A stretch of 24,175 nt of DNA from JBBQSF01 sp038214085 (GTDB taxonomy: Bacteria; Bacteroidota; Bacteroidia; Bacteroidales; CG2-30-32-10). Positions 14,076 to 24,005 of this stretch are shown here, piece by piece (the stretch's first letter is position 1; each line of letters opens with the position of its first letter). The DNA lies in NCBI GenBank assembly GCA_038214085.1, contig JBBQSF010000034.1:1-24175 (forward strand), written 5' to 3'. The translations under genes were made by a program, and so were the position numbers. The notes under the pieces were generated by a model. That model saw only the letters and a program-made list of their open reading frames with translations. It was not told the DNA's origin and made no database searches.

Positions 14076-15155
14076 ATGATTAAAACTTTAATTGGTATTG
14101 TATTTTTTGTTTTTGCTGCAACTATAAATTCGCTTGCACAGCCAATACTATCATTATCTGAACCTGAACTTAACTTAGGTACAATTGATGAAGCTCATGG
14201 AAAAGTATTTCATTCATTTTCAATATTAAATTCGGGAAAAGATACCCTGGTAATTTCTGAAATATCTGCTTCATGTTCATGCACATCAATTCAAAAATAT
14301 GACAACAATCTTCCACCAGGTGTTATGGGAAAATTTGCAATAGAATTTAATCCTAAAAACATGAACGGTAAGTTTGGTAAAACGATAACGATTAAATCAA
14401 ATTCACAAAACGGCGATCAGGAAATAAAAATTATTGGAACGGTTATTCAAGCAAATACTGCCTACGATTATTCTGGACCATTTTTTCAATACGGCAACCT
14501 GAAATTTTCTTCTCCAAAATTATCATTTGACACAATCCCGGATTCAAAAGTTGCAGTTGACTCCATTTTAATTGTTAATGTCTGGAATAAGAGTATAAAA
14601 ATTGAAATAGACCCTTATACCGGCAACGCCAAGTTTTTAATGTCAGTTACTGAAATTGCACCTAATGGGTTTGCATATCTTGTAATAAAATATAATCCGA
14701 CTCAAAAAACTGAATATGGAGATTTTACCGAACGCGTTCAACTCAATACAAATGACTCCCTAATGCAAAAAAAACAGATCAGCATTCGGGGTTATATAAA
14801 AGAAGATTTTTCTCTTTTGTCTGAAATTGAAAAAAAGAATGCACCAGTGCTTTTAATCGAATCTGTTGTTTTTGATTTTGGGGAAATTACACAAGGCAAA
14901 ACAGTTGAAACAAGTTTTTTAATTGAAAACAAAGGCAAAAGCAATTTAATCTTCCGGAAAATAAAACCTGCCTGTGGTTGCACTTCATTAAATTCTGAGA
15001 TCAAAGAATTAAAACCCGGCGAAAAATATACTTTGAAATTTAAATTCAGTTCACAGGGTAAATCAGGCGTTCAAGATAAAACTATCGAATTGATTACCAA
15101 CGATCCGAAAAACCCAGTAAAAAAGCTTCACATTAAAGGAACCATCGGCCAATAA
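14076..15155 (+). CDS. Secreted DUF1573 protein with two Cys-x-Cys modules
   Basis: This exported 359-residue protein has a signal peptide of about 21 residues (ends N-S-L-A-Q). There are two copies of the DUF1573 beta-sandwich: residues about 24-123 (L-G-T-I-D-E, then C-S-C-T at 67-70) and about 262-356 (F-G-E-I-T-Q-G-K, then C-G-C-T at 300-303). Between them is a diverged module without the Cys motif. DUF1573 domains are Ig/ASPM-like folds common in secreted Bacteroidetes proteins; their function is unknown, and the Cys pair may bind metal or form a disulfide. It lacks a T9SS sorting domain. The giant adhesin gene starts 12 bp after its stop, so the two are almost surely co-transcribed. Confidence 0.82.
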   Translation: MIKTLIGIVFFVFAATINSLAQPILSLSEPELNLGTIDEAHGKVFHSFSILNSGKDTLVISEISASCSCTSIQKYDNNLPPGVMGKFAIEFNPKNMNGKFGKTITIKSNSQNGDQEIKIIGTVIQANTAYDYSGPFFQYGNLKFSSPKLSFDTIPDSKVAVDSILIVNVWNKSIKIEIDPYTGNAKFLMSVTEIAPNGFAYLVIKYNPTQKTEYGDFTERVQLNTNDSLMQKKQISIRGYIKEDFSLLSEIEKKNAPVLLIESVVFDFGEITQGKTVETSFLIENKGKSNLIFRKIKPACGCTSLNSEIKELKPGEKYTLKFKFSSQGKSGVQDKTIELITNDPKNPVKKLHIKGTIGQ

Positions 15156-15167
15156 AAAAGTTAAGTT

Positions 15168-18100
15168 ATGACACAACGATACAATTATTTTTTGCAGTTT
15201 TCAATTACGTTCATTCTATTAATTTTTGCAAATAACAGTATCTTTTCTCAGGCGCCAGGTTGTCCATACGTTAATGCTGGTGTGGATCAAACCATAGCTT
15301 GCGGATCATGTACCAACTTAACTGCAACTGCACTTCAAACCGGAGCAACCACAAGTTATGCCGTGAGTTCAGTTGCCTATACACCGCCATACCCATACAA
15401 CAGCGGATCTGCAATTATGGTTGGTAGCGATGATATTTGGTCCGGACTCATTAATCTTCCTTTTAATTTTTGTTTTTTCGGAACATCTTACAATAAAATA
15501 GTTGTTGGCGCTAATGGTATTGTTTCTTTTGCCGCGGCCAACGCAGGGGCTTATTGTGCTTGGTCTTACACCGCATCTTGCCCAAACTCTGCAATTTGTG
15601 GCACAAGTTCGGGTCCCTATATCATGGGCCCTTTTCATGATATTGACCCGGCCGTAGGTGGAAGTATTTACAATTCAACAGTTCTGGGCACATACCCCTG
15701 TAGAACATTCGTTGTAAATTATTATCAGGTTCCTATGTATAGCAGTGCATGCAATAGCATGAAAGCAACGCATCAGATTGTACTTTACGAAGGCACTAAT
15801 GTTATAGAAGTTTATATTCAAAGTGCTCTATTATGTAGCACTTGGAATGCCGGAAATAAGTGTATCGGGATTCAGAATGCTGCTGGAACAGTTGGGTATT
15901 CGCCTCCAGGAAGAAATACGGGTGCATGGTCGGCAGCCAACGAAGCCTGGCGTTTTACACCAAACGGTACTCCAAATTATACTCTGGCATGGTATCAGGG
16001 CGCAACGCTGATTGGTTCAACAGCTACCATTAATGTTTGCCCTGCAACCACCACCACATATACTGCTCAGGTTACTTACACAAACTGTGATGGGGCACAA
16101 TATACGGATCAGGATCAAATGGTTGTTAACCTTAGCACTCCAATAGTAACTGTTTCTCCAACAGCTTCAACTGTTTGCAGCGGCACACCAGTAACGATCA
16201 CAGCTTCAGGCGCAACCACATATTCATGGAGTAACGGGGCTTCAGGCAGTTCTATTACAGTTTCACCTACATCAAATACAACTTATACCGTTACCGGGAC
16301 TTCTTCAGGATGCTCAAATACGGCATCATCAACCATAACAGTGAATTCCGGGCCACCTGTGAGTGCAGGCTTGCCCCAGACAATTTGCACAGGAAACTCA
16401 GCAACATTAACGGCTACAGGAGCGACAACATATAGCTGGAATACTGGCTCTTTAAATCCAAGTATTACGGTATCCCCTGCAATCACGACCATATATACAG
16501 TTACCGGAACAACTGCTGGTTGTACCGCTTCCAGTAACATAACTGTTACAGTTGCTTCAGGTGTTACAGCAAATGCAGGAGTCGATCAAACAATATGCAA
16601 CGGCGAAACAGCGGTATTATCTGCTAGCGGTGGTGCCACATATTTATGGAGTAATGGAGGTGGAACAGCATCAGTTTCAGTAACACCTTCAAGCACTTCA
16701 ACTTATATTGTTACAGCATATTCGGGAGGATGTAGTGGTACTGACAACATTACTGTAAATGTTAACCCTATTCCAACTGCAAATGCAGGTATCGATCAGA
16801 CAATTTGCGAAGGACAATCTGCAACACTTACAGCAACGGGAGGTTCGACTTATTCGTGGAGTACAGGCGGCTCAACCAATTCAATAATTGTAAATCCAAC
16901 TTCTGCAACAACTTATACCGTAACAGCTTACAGTAGTGGATGCAGCGACTCGGACGATATTACAGTAAATGTAAATCCGGTTCCAATAGTAAGCTCAGGT
17001 TCTGGGCAAACCATTTGCCCAGGTAATTCAGCTACCTTAACAGCAAGTGGTGCGACATCTTATTTATGGAGTACAGGTTCTACAAATACCAGCATTACTG
17101 TTTCGCCAGCAACTACAACAATATATAGTGTCACAGGCACCAGTTCGGGTTGTTCTGCTTCAAGTAGTGTAGGTGTTTCAATAGGATCAAATATAACAGC
17201 TGATGCCGGATCGAACCAGACCATTTGTGTAGGGCAATCAGTAAGTCTTTCTGCAACAGGAGGAACTACATTTGCATGGAGCAATGGTGGAGGAACCCAG
17301 AATATATCTGTTTCACCATTAACAACAACTACATATATTGTAACGGTTTCTGCAGCAGGATGCTCAGGAACAGATAATGTGACTATAAATGTAAATCAAT
17401 TGCCTTCTGCAAACGCAGGGACAGATCAAATTATCTGTCAGGGACAAAGTGCAAACCTCACAGCATTTGGAGGAATCAGTTATTCATGGAGCAATTCTGC
17501 TCAAACCCAGAGCACAAATGTAAGCCCGGCCTCAACTTCAACTTACATCGTTACGGTTACTGACGCAAACACATGCAGCAATACTGATGATATTCAGGTA
17601 ACAGTTAATCCTCTTCCTATTCCAAATGCAGGACCTGACAAGGCAATTTGTTCGGGCAGCAGCACAACTTTTAACGCAAGTGGTGGAAACGACTACGTAT
17701 GGAGTCCGGGAACCGGACTTAATAATACCAACATTTTCAACCCTACTGCAGATCCTTCAGTAACTACAAACTATACAGTTACAGTTACAGATATTAATGG
17801 CTGCACAGCATCCGACCTGATGATACTTACTGTTAATAACCTTCCAAATGCTAACGCAGGTAATGATGTAAGTATTTGTCAAGGACAATCCACCTCTCTT
17901 TCTGCTTCTGGCGGAACAATATACAACTGGAGTCCATCAGCTGGTCTATCAAATGCTTCTATTTCAAGTCCAAGTGCCAATCCGGCCAATACAACTACTT
18001 ACATTGTAACCGTTACTGATGCCAATAGTTGTAGCAATTCGGATAATATTACTGTTACTGTAAATCCCAATCCAACCTCTACATTTACTGCTACAAATGC

Positions 18101-20297
18101 AATATGTGTTGGCTCTGATGCTACAGTAACATATACCGGTACAGCAAGTACTGGTGCAACTTATACCTGGGATTTTGATGGAGCTACTATTATAAGTGGT
18201 AGTGGACAGGGTCCTTATCAGATATCATGGGCTAACCCAGCAACGTATAATATCAGTTTATCTGTTTCCGAGAATGGTTGTAATTCTTCCTCAACCACCG
18301 TTCCGGTTATTGTAGACAGAGTTGTAGCAACAATATCGGTAACTAATAATATTAGTTGTTACGGATTATCGGATGGTGCTGTTTCCGTGTCGCAAACTGG
18401 CACTATTCCATTTATATACACATGGAATCCGGTTCCGGCTGGATCTGCAGGACAAACAGCAACTGGTATGTCCCCTAATATTCAATATACTGTTACCGTT
18501 ACTGATAATTATGGATGTAATGATGTAAAATCTATTACACTAACAGAACCTCAACTGTTGACACTTAGTGTGAGTACTCAAGATGCGTTGTGTTATGGTG
18601 ACCATAATGGTTCTGCATCAACAACAGTAAATGGCGGAACGCCAACCTACGACTATTCTTGGTCACCATCAGGGACAGCAGGAAATGTACCTAATGTTAA
18701 TAACCTTGCAGCAAACAATTACTCACTAACCGTCACTGATCAAAACGGATGTATAGCCACTAACAATTTTAATATTTCTCAATCACCTCTGCTTACATAT
18801 ACATTTACTTCCCAAAATATTACTTGTAACTCAGGATCTGACGGGTCAATATCAATTGATCCTTCAGGCGGAAATTCAACTTACGCATATATCTGGTCTC
18901 CATTAATATCAACAGATTCCTTTGCAAGTGGATTAAGTGCAAATACTTATAACATTGTTATTACAGATCATAACGGATGCGACACTTCGTTAAGTATTAC
19001 ATTATCGCAACCTGATCCTATCGTTTTATCAACAACAGGAAATGTATCGATATGTTTGGGCCAAAGTACTGTAATTGGAGCCAATGCAACAGGAGGAAGT
19101 GGATCCTATCAGTTTACCTGGGATAATGGACTTGGAAATGGAAATAGCTTTACGGTAACCCCATCTGTTACTACAACATATACCGTAAATGTAAGTGACG
19201 TTAACGGCTGTACTGCTTCGTCTCAAACCCTTACCGTTTCAGTTTCACCTACTATAAGTGTAACTCTTACTGCTTTACCAACGGCTATCTGCCTGGGCGA
19301 CAATACTGTTTTAACAGCAAGTGCAACTGGAGGAAATGGAAACTATACCTATACTTGGGATAATTCAATAGGTGTTTCAGGTTCTCAGCAAACAGTTAAT
19401 CCTTCGCAAACTACTACCTATATAGTAACAGTAACCGACAACTGTAATTCGCCTCAAGGCACTGACGATATAACTGTAATTGTTAATCCGCTTCCTACAG
19501 TAAGTTTTTCTGCTGATGATACTGAGGGCTGTGCACCTGTTTCTGTTATTTTTACAGACAACAGCAATCCTACAATTCAAAGCTGGAACTGGAATTTCGG
19601 GGATCCAAATTCAGGCATTAACAATACTTCCACCCTGAATAATCCTGCACACGTTTTTACAGCCCCCGGCAGCTACTCAATTTCTTTAAATGTTACTACA
19701 AACAATGGTTGTTCAGGTTCACTTACAACCCCAAATATGATTGAAGTATATCCTGTTCCGGATGCAGCTTTTACCTTGTATCCACCCACTGGATCAACCC
19801 AAAACCCAACAATTTATTTTGACAATTATTCTTCAAATACCGCTTTCTGGAACTGGAATTTCGGGGATCCGTCAAGTACAACAAATACTTCTTCTGATCC
19901 TGATCCGCAACACACTTATGAAAGTTATGGAACTTATACCATTTGGCTTATTGTTGAAAGTGCTTATGGCTGCATTGATTCAACTTCGGAAAATGTTTTC
20001 ATAAAACAGGATTTTACATTATTTTTTCCAAATGCGTTTACACCCAATGGCGATGGTGACAATGACGGTTTCAGGCCAGAGGGTGATGGTGTGGATTTAA
20101 ACCATTTTGAACTTTACATATTTGATAGGTGGGGAAGTGAAGTTTTTCGAACCAATGATTTTTACCAACCTTGGAATGGGAAAGTTCAAAACAGCGAAAA
20201 GTATGCAGAAGTTGCAGTTTATACTTGGATTTGCAATGTCCGTGATGTGAATGGAGAAATGTATATGTTTAATGGACGAGTGACTTTGGTGAGATAA
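15168..20297 (+). CDS. Giant repeat adhesin with T9SS type B sorting domain
   Basis: This cell-surface or secreted protein of 1709 residues begins with a signal peptide (1-28). A Cys-rich N-terminal domain (about 29-285) recalls NIDO-like domains. Nine Ig-like repeats of about 70-76 residues follow (about 322-968), each opening with N-A-G-x-D-Q-T-I-C and holding a second cysteine near G-C-S, then a PKD-like domain (about 970-1052). Three SprB-type repeats (about 1054-1283; N-I-S-C-x-G-x-S-D-G pattern), two more Ig-like repeats, two PKD domains with W-N-W-N-F-G-D, and a C-terminal CHU_C domain (about 1615-1709; F-F-P-N-A-F-T-P-N-G-D-G, ending G-R-V-T-L-V-R) complete it. The CHU_C domain marks export by the type IX system. 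Likely roles are adhesion or gliding. It is in operon with the DUF1573 gene. Confidence 0.92.
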   Translation: MTQRYNYFLQFSITFILLIFANNSIFSQAPGCPYVNAGVDQTIACGSCTNLTATALQTGATTSYAVSSVAYTPPYPYNSGSAIMVGSDDIWSGLINLPFNFCFFGTSYNKIVVGANGIVSFAAANAGAYCAWSYTASCPNSAICGTSSGPYIMGPFHDIDPAVGGSIYNSTVLGTYPCRTFVVNYYQVPMYSSACNSMKATHQIVLYEGTNVIEVYIQSALLCSTWNAGNKCIGIQNAAGTVGYSPPGRNTGAWSAANEAWRFTPNGTPNYTLAWYQGATLIGSTATINVCPATTTTYTAQVTYTNCDGAQYTDQDQMVVNLSTPIVTVSPTASTVCSGTPVTITASGATTYSWSNGASGSSITVSPTSNTTYTVTGTSSGCSNTASSTITVNSGPPVSAGLPQTICTGNSATLTATGATTYSWNTGSLNPSITVSPAITTIYTVTGTTAGCTASSNITVTVASGVTANAGVDQTICNGETAVLSASGGATYLWSNGGGTASVSVTPSSTSTYIVTAYSGGCSGTDNITVNVNPIPTANAGIDQTICEGQSATLTATGGSTYSWSTGGSTNSIIVNPTSATTYTVTAYSSGCSDSDDITVNVNPVPIVSSGSGQTICPGNSATLTASGATSYLWSTGSTNTSITVSPATTTIYSVTGTSSGCSASSSVGVSIGSNITADAGSNQTICVGQSVSLSATGGTTFAWSNGGGTQNISVSPLTTTTYIVTVSAAGCSGTDNVTINVNQLPSANAGTDQIICQGQSANLTAFGGISYSWSNSAQTQSTNVSPASTSTYIVTVTDANTCSNTDDIQVTVNPLPIPNAGPDKAICSGSSTTFNASGGNDYVWSPGTGLNNTNIFNPTADPSVTTNYTVTVTDINGCTASDLMILTVNNLPNANAGNDVSICQGQSTSLSASGGTIYNWSPSAGLSNASISSPSANPANTTTYIVTVTDANSCSNSDNITVTVNPNPTSTFTATNAICVGSDATVTYTGTASTGATYTWDFDGATIISGSGQGPYQISWANPATYNISLSVSENGCNSSSTTVPVIVDRVVATISVTNNISCYGLSDGAVSVSQTGTIPFIYTWNPVPAGSAGQTATGMSPNIQYTVTVTDNYGCNDVKSITLTEPQLLTLSVSTQDALCYGDHNGSASTTVNGGTPTYDYSWSPSGTAGNVPNVNNLAANNYSLTVTDQNGCIATNNFNISQSPLLTYTFTSQNITCNSGSDGSISIDPSGGNSTYAYIWSPLISTDSFASGLSANTYNIVITDHNGCDTSLSITLSQPDPIVLSTTGNVSICLGQSTVIGANATGGSGSYQFTWDNGLGNGNSFTVTPSVTTTYTVNVSDVNGCTASSQTLTVSVSPTISVTLTALPTAICLGDNTVLTASATGGNGNYTYTWDNSIGVSGSQQTVNPSQTTTYIVTVTDNCNSPQGTDDITVIVNPLPTVSFSADDTEGCAPVSVIFTDNSNPTIQSWNWNFGDPNSGINNTSTLNNPAHVFTAPGSYSISLNVTTNNGCSGSLTTPNMIEVYPVPDAAFTLYPPTGSTQNPTIYFDNYSSNTAFWNWNFGDPSSTTNTSSDPDPQHTYESYGTYTIWLIVESAYGCIDSTSENVFIKQDFTLFFPNAFTPNGDGDNDGFRPEGDGVDLNHFELYIFDRWGSEVFRTNDFYQPWNGKVQNSEKYAEVAVYTWICNVRDVNGEMYMFNGRVTLVR

Positions 20298-20356
20298 GAT
20301 CTATTGCCCTGACTTCGACAGTTTTATTTTATTAATTTCATAAAATACACATCTAA

Positions 20357-20599
20357 TTATTTGGTCAACAGGATATTTTTGAGCAAACAATAAAGGTACT
20401 CGATGAGAAGCAAATGGTCGATTTTTTACTTTTCAATGTTGAAAACATCCTAATAAATGGCACTCAACTGATATTGGATAAAGTATTCAAATTTATAGGT
20501 TTTGATAAGTTGAACGATGATATGCTGAATCATTTGGTAACAGCTCATCAAAGTCAGGTGATAAGGAAAAACTTAAGCAATTTGATATTTACTTTGTGA
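20357..20599 (+). pseudogene. Transposase remnant, IS1634/IS4-like
   Basis: The frame from after the stop at 20354 to the stop at 20597-20599 reads about 80 residues containing N-I-L-I-N-G-T-Q-L-I-L-D-K-V-F-K-F-I-G-F-D-K-L and M-L-N-H-L-V-T-A-H. This resembles the N-terminal portion of IS1634-group DDE transposases (pattern G-x-x-L-I-x-x-x-x-x-x-I-G-F ... H-L-V-x-A-R). No DDE catalytic residues, ends or terminal repeats are present, so it is a short decayed fragment. The rest of the 318 bp gap between the adhesin and the collagen-like gene shows no other feature. Confidence 0.5.
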
Positions 20600-20615
20600 A
20601 GTATTAACTCAGGTT

Positions 20616-23600
20616 TTATTTTTTTATTAATCCCTCAAGTATTTCTATTCTTTTTTCAAGTTCAATATTCTTCTCATTTAATTTTGTATTTTCTTGATAA
20701 AGCGTTTCAATATGCTTTTGCTGTTCTTTTATTGCTTCAATCGTAACAGGAATCAAACCATTATAGTTTACTGTCTTAATAGTCATACTCTGATTTGGAG
20801 TTGTATTGGCTCGAGATACATTTGTTGTATGTATTGTTTTTTCTATCACCAACTCAGGAAAAACCTTCTCTACTTCTTGAGCAATAACACCATATTGATG
20901 TCTCGGATTTAAAGTGTATTCTTTGAATTTTTCAGTATTATAATCATATTCATATCCACTTATTGATAATAACTTATCTAAAGAGCTATTAAGTTTTTTA
21001 ATATTTTTCTTAAGTGTTGAATCCGATGAATAATATGAACCTGAGCAATAAACATCGCCATCAAAATAACCAGCCCAGCCAGTATATGTAACTTCCTGAC
21101 CGTGCACTCCAATTCCAGATGTTAATGCAGATATTCCTCTGACTCCAGCTCCGCTTGAATTTGTTCCATTATATTCACCTTGTACTCCTGGATAAATTGT
21201 AGCACCTGACAATACTGATCCAAAAACGCCACCACCGTTATAGCTTGTGTATCCATTTACTGCCCATTGAAGTGTTGCTGACAAAGCTGTAGCAATAAAC
21301 ATATCCCCAGCCATTAAAGGAGCAGTTGTACCACAGAAAACTTCACCTATACTACTTAGCCAAACTCTAGGTGTTCCATTAGTTGAAAGCGCCAATTGAT
21401 TAACGCCAAAATGGTACATTCCAACATCGTTATCACTGACAAATGAAAATGACGGAAGTGCAGCCGTGCCATCTACACCCCTAGCATGACCAGTTGAAAC
21501 AACTTGAAACAAATCCCCATTTCCTACTGTAAATAGTGCCGCCGGAGTATTATCTGCTATTCCAACATTTCCGTTAGGAATTATTGTCATCTTTTCTGTG
21601 AAAGCATTGTCATTATTTGTCCAAAATGTTAAATCTCCTGAAATATTCGGAATCGTACCTGTACGAATATTGCTTTGTATCATTCCAGTTTTTCTCTCGT
21701 TTGCAACTTGGCTTGCCCCAAAAATTAAAAAACCAGCAGGATCTCCAACAGTTGTGCTATGTGTTGAAATAACCAAGGCTGCCCCATCCTGCGTTGTTGC
21801 CCCTCCATCATGAATATGAAATATTCTTGGAGAAGTAATTGGCGTAAAATTAATATCCGGAAAAACTGTTCCTACTCCAATATTTCCAGCATCAGAAATT
21901 GTCATTCTTTCAATCAGGTTAGATCTTGTTGCATTTGAATTAGTATAGAAAGACAAATTTGCAGTAGTTCCTGTAACTCCATAAGCTTTAATTAAGCCCA
22001 TCCATCTGCTTCCAGCCTTAAATCCTATTTCAGCATTTACAGTAGATGCTTGTGCAGTTTTATTTGCAACTTCCAATAATGTAGCGGCAGAACCAGCAGC
22101 ATAAGTGCCTGCAATTTCAAGGTTCGCGCCTGGAGTTGTTGTCCCAATGCCTGCAAAATATGGCGCCGTAGATGATTCAAATATTGGCGCCTGTGTACAA
22201 ACGGCATCAGTACCATCTGACTTGATAATATAATTTGTTGTGGTACAACCCAAGGGACCTGTTGGGCCTGTTGGACCTGTGCTTCCGTCAGTACCATTTG
22301 TTCCTGCTAAACCATTTGTTCCATTCGTTCCTGCAGCGCCGTTTGCTCCGGCTGCTCCATTTGTTCCCGCAGTTCCTGTTGCGCCATCGGCTCCGGCGAC
22401 TCCCTGTATACCTTGTAGTCCTTGAGGACCTATTGCTCCGACTGCTCCCTGTAATCCTTGAAGTCCATTTGTTCCCGCAGTTCCTGTTGGACCATCGGCT
22501 CCGGCGACTCCCTGTATACCTTGTAGTCCCTGAGGTCCTATTGCTCCAGCTATTCCTTGTAAACCTTGTAATCCTTGAGGACCTGCTGCGCCATCTGCTC
22601 CTGTTGCTCCCACTATTCCTTGTAAACCTTGTAATCCTTGAAGTCCTGTTGCTCCATCGGCTCCTGTTGCTCCAGCTATTCCTTGTAAACCTTGAAGTCC
22701 GGTTGCGCCATCGGCTCCTGTTACTCCAGCTATTCCTTGTAATCCTTGTAATCCTTGAGGACCTGCTGCGCCATCTGCTCCTGTTGCTCCCACTATTCCT
22801 TGTAAACCTTGTAATCCTTGAAGTCCTGTTGCACCATCGGTTCCTGTTGCTCCAGCTATTCCTTGTAAACCTTGTAATCCTTGAAGTCCTGTTGCACCAT
22901 CAGCTCCTGTTGCTCCAGCGGCTCCCTGTAATCCTTGAAGTCCTTGAGGTCCTATTGCTCCGACTGCTCCCTGTAATCCTTGAAGTCCTGTTGGACCATC
23001 GGCTCCGGATACTCCCTGTAATCCCTGAGGTCCTGTTGCTCCTGCAGCGCCATTTAATCCAGATGAACCAGTGGGTCCTGTTGGTCCCATTCCTGTTCCT
23101 GTTGGGCCAGTTGCTCCTGTAACTCCATCAATACCATTCGTTCCGGCTATACCTATTGGACCGATGCTTCCATCTGTTCCACTTGGACCAGTTGGGCCTG
23201 TTATACCTTGAGCACCAATGCTTCCGTTAAGACCGGCTGGACCTGTCGGACCGGTAACTCCATCTGCTCCTGTTAGACCGGTGGGTCCCATTCCTGTGCC
23301 AGTCGCTCCTGTAATTCCTGTTGGGCCAGTATTTCCTGGGACACCGGCAACACCATCGTTACCAATTGGTCCAGTTGGACCTGTCGGGCCTGTAACTCCA
23401 TCTGTTCCAATTGGGCCAGTTGGGCCCATACCTGTGCCTGTTGCGCCTGTTGGACCTGTAATTCCGGACAAACCATCAACGCCACTTTGACCTGTTGGGC
23501 CGGTTAATCCGTTTGCGCCATCAACTCCACTAGGACCAGTGGGTCCGGTTATTCCGTTTGCACCATCTATTCCACTGGGACCTGTGTTTCCCGTTAATCC

Positions 23601-23987
23601 AGTAGCTCCGGGAGTTCCATTAGTTCCATTGGGGCCAGTTGGTCCAATTGCACCAGGCAAGCCAGTTGCACCAGTTGCACCAACAGAGCCAAATCCGGAG
23701 ATACTGCACATTGAAATCCAGTGAGCAGAAGGCGATCTATAGAAAAAAAAGCACATAGAATCGGTATCATATACCATTAGTCCATTGGCGGGATTTGCAA
23801 TTGTTAATCGCTGTGCGGCAGTCAAGCGTGGGATAAGCACTCCTTTATCCGAAGCAACTACATCCAAAGCAGCTGATGGATCTGGATTTGCTCCTGTAGG
23901 ATTAATCCCAACATTGTTCTGGCCCTTAACAAACTCAAATGAGTTTATCAGTATAAGTAAAAAAATCAAAAAGGATATTTTTTTCAT
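20616..23987 (-). CDS. Collagen-like secreted protein with S74 chaperone domain
   Basis: This exported 1123-residue protein has a signal peptide (ends F-V-K-G-Q). A short N-terminal domain has the Bacteroidetes pattern A-L-D-V-x-x-x-D-K-G-V-L-I-P-R-L-T. About 480 residues of Gly-X-Y triplets follow (about 100-578; G-P-T-G-P, G-A-T-G-A-D and G-L-Q-G-L-Q units) that should form a collagen triple helix. A beta-rich stem of some 400 residues comes next, then an S74 intramolecular chaperone domain (S-D-S-T-L-K-K-N-I at about 987-995; Y-G-V-I-A-Q-E-V-E-K-V-F-P) and a final coiled coil. In tail fibres S74 drives trimer folding and then cleaves itself off. There is no T9SS domain. The start at 23985-23987 opens the signal peptide. 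The preceding gene stops 18 bp upstream. Confidence 0.9.
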   Translation of the reverse strand: MKKISFLIFLLILINSFEFVKGQNNVGINPTGANPDPSAALDVVASDKGVLIPRLTAAQRLTIANPANGLMVYDTDSMCFFFYRSPSAHWISMCSISGFGSVGATGATGLPGAIGPTGPNGTNGTPGATGLTGNTGPSGIDGANGITGPTGPSGVDGANGLTGPTGQSGVDGLSGITGPTGATGTGMGPTGPIGTDGVTGPTGPTGPIGNDGVAGVPGNTGPTGITGATGTGMGPTGLTGADGVTGPTGPAGLNGSIGAQGITGPTGPSGTDGSIGPIGIAGTNGIDGVTGATGPTGTGMGPTGPTGSSGLNGAAGATGPQGLQGVSGADGPTGLQGLQGAVGAIGPQGLQGLQGAAGATGADGATGLQGLQGLQGIAGATGTDGATGLQGLQGLQGIVGATGADGAAGPQGLQGLQGIAGVTGADGATGLQGLQGIAGATGADGATGLQGLQGLQGIVGATGADGAAGPQGLQGLQGIAGAIGPQGLQGIQGVAGADGPTGTAGTNGLQGLQGAVGAIGPQGLQGIQGVAGADGATGTAGTNGAAGANGAAGTNGTNGLAGTNGTDGSTGPTGPTGPLGCTTTNYIIKSDGTDAVCTQAPIFESSTAPYFAGIGTTTPGANLEIAGTYAAGSAATLLEVANKTAQASTVNAEIGFKAGSRWMGLIKAYGVTGTTANLSFYTNSNATRSNLIERMTISDAGNIGVGTVFPDINFTPITSPRIFHIHDGGATTQDGAALVISTHSTTVGDPAGFLIFGASQVANERKTGMIQSNIRTGTIPNISGDLTFWTNNDNAFTEKMTIIPNGNVGIADNTPAALFTVGNGDLFQVVSTGHARGVDGTAALPSFSFVSDNDVGMYHFGVNQLALSTNGTPRVWLSSIGEVFCGTTAPLMAGDMFIATALSATLQWAVNGYTSYNGGGVFGSVLSGATIYPGVQGEYNGTNSSGAGVRGISALTSGIGVHGQEVTYTGWAGYFDGDVYCSGSYYSSDSTLKKNIKKLNSSLDKLLSISGYEYDYNTEKFKEYTLNPRHQYGVIAQEVEKVFPELVIEKTIHTTNVSRANTTPNQSMTIKTVNYNGLIPVTIEAIKEQQKHIETLYQENTKLNEKNIELEKRIEILEGLIKK
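22357..22546 (-). repeat. 108 bp tandem duplication in the collagen region
   Basis: 22357-22438 recurs at 22465-22546 with about three mismatches, an offset of 108 bp (36 residues, 12 Gly-X-Y triplets). It preserves the reading frame and triplet phase. Confidence 0.75.
22551..22874 (-). repeat. 180 bp tandem duplication in the collagen region
   Basis: 22551-22694 recurs at 22731-22874 with three mismatches in 144 bp, an offset of 180 bp (60 residues, 20 triplets). The next bases differ by a 9 bp indel, exactly one Gly-X-Y triplet. This is recent expansion by recombination or slippage. Confidence 0.8.
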
Positions 23988-24005
23988 TATTATAAATTTC
24001 AATTA

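Noticed and set aside
16130..18075. Regular spaced repeats that could be mistaken for a CRISPR-like array
   Set aside because: The period is about 210-230 bp, in frame, with protein-level conservation of Ig-like domains rather than identical DNA repeats.
20298..20340. Terminator after the giant adhesin
   Set aside because: Only a 3 bp stem (CTG/CAG) before a T-rich stretch; too weak to support.
22235..23122. Long plus-strand ORF of 295 codons rich in Leu, opposite the collagen region
   Set aside because: It is the antisense shadow of Gly-X-Y codons (GGT-CCT-type triplets), which lack stops on the reverse strand. The composition is pure low complexity with no start context.
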